Below, one piece after another: positions 1-8,100 of a stretch of DNA of 8,855 bases; position 1 is the stretch's first letter; every line of letters starts with the position of its first letter. The stretch is from Acidobacteriota bacterium (GTDB taxonomy: Bacteria; Acidobacteriota; Holophagae; Thermotomaculales; Thermotomaculaceae). The position numbers were made by a program, and so were the translations under genes. The stretch is taken from the NCBI GenBank assembly GCA_003650445.1, contig QMQE01000107.1:1-8855 (forward strand). The letters run 5' to 3'. The notes beneath the pieces are model-generated. The model did not search any database and was not told where the DNA came from. It saw nothing but the letters and a program-made list of their open reading frames with translations.

Positions 1-3
1 CGG

Positions 4-45
4 GGAAAGCTCCGTGCTGCCGCAGGTGGCGGCAGTGCGGGTTCC
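4..45. repeat. Strong GC-rich stem-loop (REP-like)
   Basis: The core CTGCCGC-AGGTG-GCGGCAG (17-35) is a perfect 7-bp inverted repeat. Read as plus-strand RNA, the stem extends to 12-23 against 29-40 with two G-U pairs, and a further GGAA/TTCC pairing (4-7 with 42-45) lies beyond a small internal loop. There is no T run on either side, so it looks more like a REP-type palindrome or a structured element than a terminator. It lies at the window edge and may continue further left. Confidence 0.5.
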
Positions 46-74
46 AGCCCCCCAAAAGCCAGACACCCTCTAAA

Positions 75-171
75 CTTTGTGTCCTTTGTGCCCTTGTGCC
101 TTTGTGTTGAATTCTTCTCCCTCTCCCCCTCCGCTCCTCCCCCTCAGCGCCCTCTGCGGCCTCTGCGGTGA
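75..171. repeat. Low-complexity intergenic element: CTTTGTG-type 9-mers, pyrimidine tract, tandem CCTCTGCGG
   Basis: Positions 75-107 are degenerate tandem copies of CTTTGTGYC. Positions 112-145 are almost pure pyrimidine on the plus strand. Positions 151-168 are two exact tandem copies of CCTCTGCGG, followed by TGA. On the minus strand this reads as CCGCAGAGG copies, a purine tract, then CACAAAGG-type copies. From memory, similar CCGCAGAGG / CACAAAGG elements recur between genes in several unrelated bacterial genomes and are sometimes mis-annotated as short proteins. Their function is unknown to me. Confidence 0.6.
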
Positions 172-283
172 GTCCCCCTTCTCCTCTTAATCCATGATTT
201 ACATGCGTTCTGAAATTGTTAGAGATAAACTCTCAGAGTTGCCCTGTAAGCAGCTAATGACCACACAAAGGCCGAAGGACTGC

Positions 284-2179
284 CTATTTCTGGATTTCCT
301 GCCAGGAAATGATGCGATCGTCCCCGCGGTAAACACCGAAGGTAGCAAGACCATACTGAAAGTTCATGTAGTAAGGGGCAGACAATGTCACTTCAACAGA
401 GCCTTCGTTTCCAAGGCCGGGCGCACCCAGTGTCAGGCTGCCGGAACCCCCGGAAATAACCTGAACGGAGGTAACAGCAGTATCCCCTCCATTGAGTGCT
501 CCACTCCAGTTGTTAAGGGTTACGTCAGAAGTGCTATAACTGGTGCAGCTGTCTTCGGTGGAGAGCGCATAGTCCCCGTTCTGGTAGTATTCCGCCTGAA
601 TGGTCAGTTGAAGTGGCCGATCGGAGGGGCCGAAGTTGTTCAGCACCCGAAGGCGTCCGTATCTGAACAGGACACCGTTGGATGTGGCGTTGCCGGTAAT
701 GCCGTCGCTGTCTGTGACAGTCAGTTGAATCTGAATAGTTTCCGGGTTCGTGGGACTGCCCCAGCCGTAACGGTTTACGGTGGAGGTGAAGGGGCACTGG
801 CCGCCTGTGAATGAGGGGGCAGGAGAAACGAAGGTGAGGGCTCCGGTACCACCGATGGCGTTGGCAGTGATTCCGCTGGCGGCGAGCTTGACAAAGTTGT
901 CCCGGTAGTTGGTGGTCACGGCATTGGACAGGTTCCTTGCCACAATGGTTCCGGTAATGGAGAAATATTGCTCCGCATACGTGAATGAGGAACTGCAGGC
1001 CGGAATTTGGTTGAGGGTTTCGATGGTGAAGATTGCCGGAGTGAAGCGCCCGATGGTGCCGCTTTCCCCCCGTACCGTCCCGGCTCCAAGGTAGTCGGGG
1101 GTTTCAGCAGAAATCGTAATCACCCCCACTTCACTGTAGGAGATGTCAGTGCTGTTTTCTCCCAACACAAGGTTGACAGTACCGGCACTGAGCGCTCCGG
1201 TGCTTCCCCCCGCCGGGGATGTCAGCGCAACTCCGAGGTTGGCAGACGCTGTAAAGTTCGGCGTTACGGAGTTGTTGGACAGATCGGCACCGCTGTCAGG
1301 GACACCGTTATTGTCTGCATCGTCTCCGGATTCCCAGGCAACCGCGCGGATTTTCAAGGTAAATGCTTCTCCCGCTTTTTTGTACACCGGTCCAGTAGCA
1401 CCTGCAGCACCGGGGTTTCCCGTGGTAGTGACATCAAATCCGAAGGGTTTGACCACAAAGAGGTTGCTGTCTCCAGAAACAGAGGTGTTGACATGGTCCT
1501 GAGCCCGGAGGAATATTCGCCCGGCGTCATTGTACAGAAGGGAAAGGATGCCTTGACCGTTTGTAAAATCAACGTTTACCGTAGTCCAGGCCGTGCCCAC
1601 GGCAGTTCCGTTCACATTCAGCAGCGTGCTGCCCCCGGATGGATTGTCATAGACAATTTCAAAGTCCACAGGTACTGTACCGTTATAATCCAACAACTGG
1701 CACTGGCCGGTATCCGGATCCCGTCCAATAGCAGAAATTGTCGTTTGGAAAGCCCGAGCGGATATTTCAGCGGGGATGGTGTCAATGACAAAGGCATCTG
1801 GGCGGAAGGCCAGCGGGCCTCCATCGTTTCCATCGGAGTTTGCCACACCGTCATTCGCACGGATTGTCAGGGTTTCAGGATGTGTATCTTTTAGAAATAA
1901 TGTTACTTCTCCTGCATCCCCCGCCGTAAACGCATAACTCGCGGTTCCATCGTCAACTGTGCCGTTGTTCAAGGTGCCGGTTGGTGGGTCATCGTTGCTG
2001 CAGCCGGTACAGGAGGTGAGCCAGTCTCCGTGGCCGGTGGAGGTAGTCAGAGTGACGGTTCCCACATAGCCGGTCTGTACCACTCCGGCACTGCTCATGA
2101 TTTGCACGTGAACCCGCTCCGGCATGCATGCGGTAGCGGAACCGTCATGCTGAATGATAAAGTAGAGATTGCCCCCGCA
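284..2179 (-). other. C-terminal DUF6701 (MshQ) region
   Basis: Residues 2136-2766 are the family-defining part. It opens CGGNLYFIIQHDGSATACMP, followed by VTLTTSTGHGDW, ASYAFTAGDAGEVTLFL, LAFRPDAFVID, YKKAGEAFTLKIRAVAWE, and RFTPAIFTI then YAEQYFSITGTIVARN. It ends RYGRLRVLNNFGPSDRPLQL, the AEYYQNGDY motif and ATFGVYRGDDRIISWQE. The region is full length and has no internal stop. It resembles a chain of beta-sandwich subdomains. Its biochemical role is unknown. In family members it sits at the C-terminus while the N-terminal modules vary, so it is plausibly the part that attaches to the export or pilus machinery (inference). Confidence 0.85.
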
Positions 2180-5100
2180 GTTGAACCCGCCGTAGCTTGA
2201 AATCTCGGTGGTGAGCCAGTCCTCGAAGGAGCTTGCCCCGAGGTCTCCGACAAAAAGATAGAGTGCTTGTGGCAATGTGCCTGTCACAGAGTATGTTACG
2301 TCATCATTGCTGCTACGGGTAAAGGAGAGGTTCCCGGTATAAGAAAAATATCGAATTTGCGGGTCACCGGAGGTTCCGTCATCCACATTGCTTTCGTCGT
2401 TGGTGACAATGTAGGTGTAATCATTCCCGTCTACGCTGATGGTTCGATTTCCCTGGTAGGTGTTGCTGTCCGAGCCGAGGTTTCCGTGCATCTGAATCCG
2501 AACCGTCTGCCCGGAATAATTGGAACCGGGGCGCGCGACAATCCGGTAGGCGTTATGGTTGGTATCGGCAAATTCAACTGTTACATCCACATCCACGCCA
2601 TTGACACTGTAGCTGGACACCGAGGTGGCAGCACCTGTGGCGTTTCGAAGGGCGTTGTCCGTTCCGTTCATATCGATATTGACGCAAGAGCCGCCGATGC
2701 ATATTTCCGGGTAGCCGAAGTTGTCGAAGGCATCCCGCCCGCCGTCACTCCAGCGGTTATTTCGAAGGTCGCTGGTGGAAGGAGACCATGCGGATTCAGG
2801 GCTGTTGAAGTCGTGTTTGGGATACTGGGCAGCGGGGACAACGGTGCGGCTGCGGACTGTGCCACTGCCATCAAACACGGATGCGTAAAATGCGTGCTGG
2901 TAGTCTGTTGTTACCTGAAGTACAACCTCCCCCCCATCCGATGGCGAAAAGGTGTAATCCGCCACCCCGCTCCCCTGGTTTGTGAGGGTTCCGCCGCCGG
3001 TGACAATGGACCATGAACCATAATTCGTGCTGGTACTGACTTCAATTGTCGTGGCGGGAGAGTAGATTCTGAATCGGACCGGGTCACATTCAAATTGAGA
3101 ATCAAGGGCTTCAATACAGGTGGCAGAGCAGGGATGTGTTTCTGTGTATATCCGGTTTATTTGGGTTGCCGATGAAAAATGATTAAAAAACCGGAGTTCG
3201 TCAATCTCACCAATGTAAATCTGGCCTGTCTCAAAGCAGCCGCCCACACAGTCCTGCTCCTGGCCAAGCAGCAGCCCCCCGGGATCTACCCGTAACGCGC
3301 TGCTGTAAACCAGCGATTTTGCGCCTACAAGCTGGCCATCCATGTAGAGAGAGATTTCACTGCCATCGTAACTGACTGCAATCTGGTGCCAGTTGTTATC
3401 ACTTAAAGGCGTGGGCAAATGAAATGACTGGCTGCTTCCATGGATGTAAACGGACAAGTGGCTGCTGTTTGTCTGAAACAGCAGGATTTCATTGGCCTGC
3501 CCGCTGTTCGCGGCCGACAAAAGCGCCTGGTTGTTTGTATTCCCGGTTTTATACCAGCCGGAAAAGGTGAACCCGGTTACATTGTCCAGTGCGCGGTTGT
3601 CCAGTTCCACAAAATCATCTGTATCGCCGGTGTTAAATGACCCGGCCCGACAAATGTGCCCTCCTGTTACCGTATTTGCGCCGTTATGGGAGGTTCCGTT
3701 GAAATGATTGATGGAGCTGTCCCGGACCTCCCCTGCCGTACCATCCCAGCGGCATTCGTCAAAATTGTAGGCAGCCTGCGCGTTACACGGAGTATCATCA
3801 AACAGTGCCTGTATTTCAGACGGAGTCAGTGCGCGGCCCCAGAGTTGAAATTCATCCAGCCATCCCTTCATGGGATAGTCACAGCAGGTACGGTTCCCAA
3901 GACGCAACTCGCTGTTGGCATACCCGGCCTGATTGGAAATTACACCGGAATAGGCCCATTCCTGGTAACCGGTCGAACCGTTGACATAGAGCCGAACGTG
4001 GCTGCCGTCGAAAGTAAACCCGACCAGATTCCATTGGTCATTGTTCACAGTCAAATTGGAAGATACCCAGTACCAGCTGGTGTGATCGGCCGTGGTCAAT
4101 GCCCATTTCAGGTGGTTTCCGTTGGTAAATGCGATTTCATACTGGCCTTCCTTGTTCCAGATAATGTCGCCATCCCCCTGATTCCCATCCGGCTTCACCC
4201 AGATGACTGCCGTCATGGCCGATTTACCTTCCAGGTCTGTTTCCGTGGAATCGCTCGCTGCCGCATAGGAATGGCTGGTGCCATCCACATAGATGCCACT
4301 CTCGCAAATACCGTCATCCCACTGAACCGATGGCGTTAGTGTTGCATTGTCGCTTATGCTGTCTCCACTTGCCTCGTCATTCAAAACCGTACCGCTCCCC
4401 TCATTCATGGGGTAGTAAACAAGGGGATTACAGGAGGGGCAATCGGGGCGTGTCCGGGCCATCAGGCTCGAAAGTTGCGTACTGTCAAGGGCGTTTCGAT
4501 ATACCATCATTTCGTCCAGGTAACCGGAAAAAATCTGGCCGGAATCGAAACAGCCTCCCACGCAGTCCTGTTCCTGCCCAACCATCAATCCCCCGGCATC
4601 AATCTGGATGGGCGCGGTGGAAGACCGGGTGTGGGATGCCAACGCAGTTCCGTCCAGATAGACCGTCTCTGTGTTCCCTGACAGTGTCCAGGCAAAGAAA
4701 TGCCAGTTTCCATTCGCAATGGAATATGGCAGTGTATAGCCGGCAGATGAACCATGGAGATATGTATTGAGATGGGTATCATTTCCCAGATACACGAGAA
4801 ATTCGTTGTCCGAACTGCTGCTGGCACCTGAAATCAAATGGGTCCCCCCCGTTCTGCTCGTTTTAAACCAGGTAATGAAACTGAAATCCGTCGCCCCGTT
4901 CAGGGCACCGGGGTCCAGGGTAATATAATCGCTGTTGCCGGACAGATTCAGCCCGGCACCCCGGCAGAGCACACCGCCATCTGCCGTATCGGCGTTTCCG
5001 TGAGCCTGTCCATTGTGCCCGTTTCCGCTGCTGTCCAGTATTTCCCCGGCTGCAGCATTCCAGCTGCATTCGTCAAAATGCCAGTCTGCTTCTGCGTTAC

Positions 5101-8100
5101 AGGGTGTATTTTCGAATAAATCCTGAATCTCAGTCGGGGTCAGCGTTTTCCCCCAGAGACGGAATTCATCCAGCCATCCCTTCATGGGATAGTTCCCGCT
5201 TGAACGGTTTCCAAGGCGCAATTCGCTGGTGGCGTATCCTCCCCGGTTGGCAATTGTACCGGTATAGGCCCACTCCTGCAGATTGGAAGACCCGTTCACA
5301 TACAACCTGGCATGGGCACCGTCATAGGTGAAAACGACGAGATTCCATCGGTTCAGATTCAAAGACAGCGAGCTTTGCACCCAATACCAGTTGCTGTGGT
5401 CGGAAGTTGTCAACGCCCATTCCAAATGATTCCCGTTGATAAATGCCAGTTCATACTGCCCCTCTTTGTTCCAGATAATGTCATTGTCTCCCTGCAAACC
5501 GGTGGGATTTACCCAGATTGCGGCAGAAAATGCGTCTCTTCCCACCATATTTGTATCTGCCGAGTCCGGGGTATGAGTGTAGGAACCGGATGTCCCGTTC
5601 ACATAAATCCCTGACCCGCAGATCCCGCTTCCCCGGGTTACGGAAGCGGTGAGAATGCCATTGTCCTGCACCGTCCCTCCGCTGGCTGTGTCCAATGCTG
5701 TTGACCCGGTTTCTTCAAAATTGTAGTGAACCAGCATGTCATCCTGCTTGCATGAATACAAAACAGAAGCCGGGACAATGGTAAAGCTCCCTGCCCCCGG
5801 CGGCTGCCAGTACAGATAATAATTATCCCCACCGGTCCAGTCCTGCTGGCGAAACACCAGGGAATGATAGCCGCTATCCAGATCAATGGCGCCGGTATGC
5901 GTGGTGCAGTTGCATCTACCATGACCCCCGTACCAGCCGGCGACGACTGTTCCGTCGATAATCACTTCAACCGCATCGTCCCCGTCAACGGCAAATTGAT
6001 AGGTACCTGCCGTATCAATCTTAATAGCCCCCTCAAAAATGGTCAGGTAGCGGTCACTTGTTCCAAAGGGATTGCCGGAACCGTCAATGGTATCCGCCAT
6101 TCCGCTTCCGAATTCGTGGGCGGCATCCCCGTACTGATTCACGAGGTCCTCATAATCGCCGTGGTTCGCGGGATACTGCGCACTGTACCCGCTGATATCG
6201 TAGGTCGTCCGGATCAGCTTCTGCTGAAAATTGTTGCAGCACATGGGGCAGCCATGGGCTTGATTCATCACCGCGTAGACCTGCTCTGCGGTCAGCGCAC
6301 CGGCGTAGAAACCCACTTCGTCAATGAGACCTCGGAAATAATATCCATTGGTCACCGACCATGTCCCGATCCGGGGGGTGGAATCCACATAAGCACGGGA
6401 ATTTGACGGGGAGCTTTGCAACTGAGACAGAGATTGTTCGACTCCGTCTATAAACAAACGGCATTGATGGACATTACCATTGTGGAAGATTGCCGCCACA
6501 TGGTGCCAGCTCCCGGACAAACCGGAAGAGGAAATGCCATAAAGATCGCCATTCCCGGTATTGAAACCGAAATAGCCCCCTGTCAGCCACAGGTCAAACT
6601 CGTGAAACCCAATGGGCATGACACTGTTCTTCCCATCCCAGTTCATCCAGAATGTAACCGTGGTGTCCGCCCCCGCCGAGGTGTCCAGCGAAAGGTCGGA
6701 CAATTGCACATAATCATCATTCCCGTCAAAGGACGCGCCTTTACAAAATTTCCCCAGGGTCGTCTGGCTGATGCCATTTTCCGGTGTTCCGTCATTGCTG
6801 TTCCCAGAACTATCCGCCACACTCCCGGCACCGCCCCAGGCGCAATCATCCATTCGATAAAATGCAATCGTGGGCGGCGGTGCCTGATGGGAAAGAACAG
6901 AAGCCGGCACCAGCACAAATCCGGAAGCCCCCGGCGGCTGCCAGTACAGATAATAACTATCCCCACCGGCCCAGTCCTGCTGGCGAAACTCCAGGGAATG
7001 GCATCCTTTGTCCAGTTGGATCGAGCCGGAATGACTGGTACAGTTGCAGTTCCCATGGCCACCATACCAGCCCGCCACCACTGTCCCGTCAATAATCACT
7101 TCCACCGCGTCATCGCCATCCACCGCGAAGCGGTATGTTCCCGATGTATCCACCGTAATGGCCCCGGAAAACACGGTAAGATAATAATCATCCGCACCGT
7201 AGGGGTTGCCGGAACCGTTCACCTGGTCGGCAATTCCACTCCCGAATTCATGAGCGGTGTCCCCATATTGATTGACAAGCGCGTCATAATCCCCGTGATT
7301 ACCCGGATAATGGGAACCGTATCCGGTGATGTCGTATGTTGTCTGAATCAATCCCGATTCCTGATTGGTGCAGCACATGTGGCAGCCGTGGGTCTCAGCC
7401 ATCAGCATTTGCGCCAGCTCTTCCGTCAGAGCACCGTCGTAAAAGCCAACTTCATCTATCATGCCCCGGAAAAAGTAGCCAGTCGATGAAGACCAGGTGC
7501 CAATCCGGGGCGTTGAGGTCACATAAGCGAGGTTGTTTGCCGGATGGCCCTGTCGCTGCGTCAATGCCTGCTCTACCCCGTCAATGAACAGCCGACACTG
7601 GTGAACATTTCCATTGTGAAACACCGCCACCACATGATGCCATCCGCCGGAAAGGCCGGATGAAGATATGCCATACAAGTCTGAATTGGATGTATTAAAA
7701 CCGAAATACCCACTTACAATCCACAGGTCGAACTGGCCAAACCCAATGGGCATCACGCTGTTTTTTCCATCCCAGTCCATCCAGAAGGCAATCGTGGTAT
7801 CCGCCCCCGCCGACGTGTCCAGCGGCAATCCGGAAAGCTGGATATAGTCGTCTGTACCGTCAAACAAAGCCCCTCTGCAAATTCTGCCCGGGTCTGCCTG
7901 GGAAATTCCGTTTTCAGGGTCACCCGGGTGATTGTTACCGGAACTGTCCGCAATACTCCCCGCTACAGACCAGTCACAACCATCGAGACGGTAAAAGGCG
8001 AAGGGATCGGGAGGGGCCTCGTGAAACAGGACAGCAGCAGGGACAATTTCATAGCTCCCCGCCCCCGGTGCCTGCCAGTACAGATAATAATTATCCCCAC

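Larger units (their letters stand above)
1..283. other. Intergenic region downstream of the giant CDS, no gene seen
   Basis: I find no credible coding sequence here. The stretch holds a GC-rich hairpin near the window edge (4-45), a low-complexity 9-mer repeat element with a pyrimidine tract (75-171), and a more AT-rich piece of about 100 nt directly after the stop codon (184-283). No clear intrinsic terminator for the giant gene is visible. The only small stem (AACTC-TCA-GAGTT, 228-240) lacks a T run. Confidence 0.6.

Noticed and set aside
228..240. AACTC-TCA-GAGTT hairpin as terminator of the giant gene
   Set aside because: The stem is only 5 bp with two G-C pairs, and no T run follows on the minus strand.
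284..600. C-terminal sorting signal (type IX secretion, LPXTG or autotransporter barrel)
   Set aside because: The last 100 residues match the DUF6701 ending. There is no LPXTG, hydrophobic tail, terminal barrel signature or typical type IX sorting domain.
194..814. Plus-strand ORF of 206 codons opposite the DUF6701 end
   Set aside because: It lies antisense to the conserved C-terminus of the giant CDS, has no family resemblance and is best explained as a shadow frame.
1007..1894. Plus-strand ORF of 295 codons
   Set aside because: It is antisense to well-conserved DUF6701 sequence. Its translation is low-complexity with no recognisable domain.
6416..7489. Plus-strand ORF of 357 codons, the longest antisense frame
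   Set aside because: It lies opposite the repeated PA14/LamG units, and the related plus-strand frame at 5864-6406 shows the same mirrored repeat. It exists because the sense strand avoids certain codons, not because it codes.
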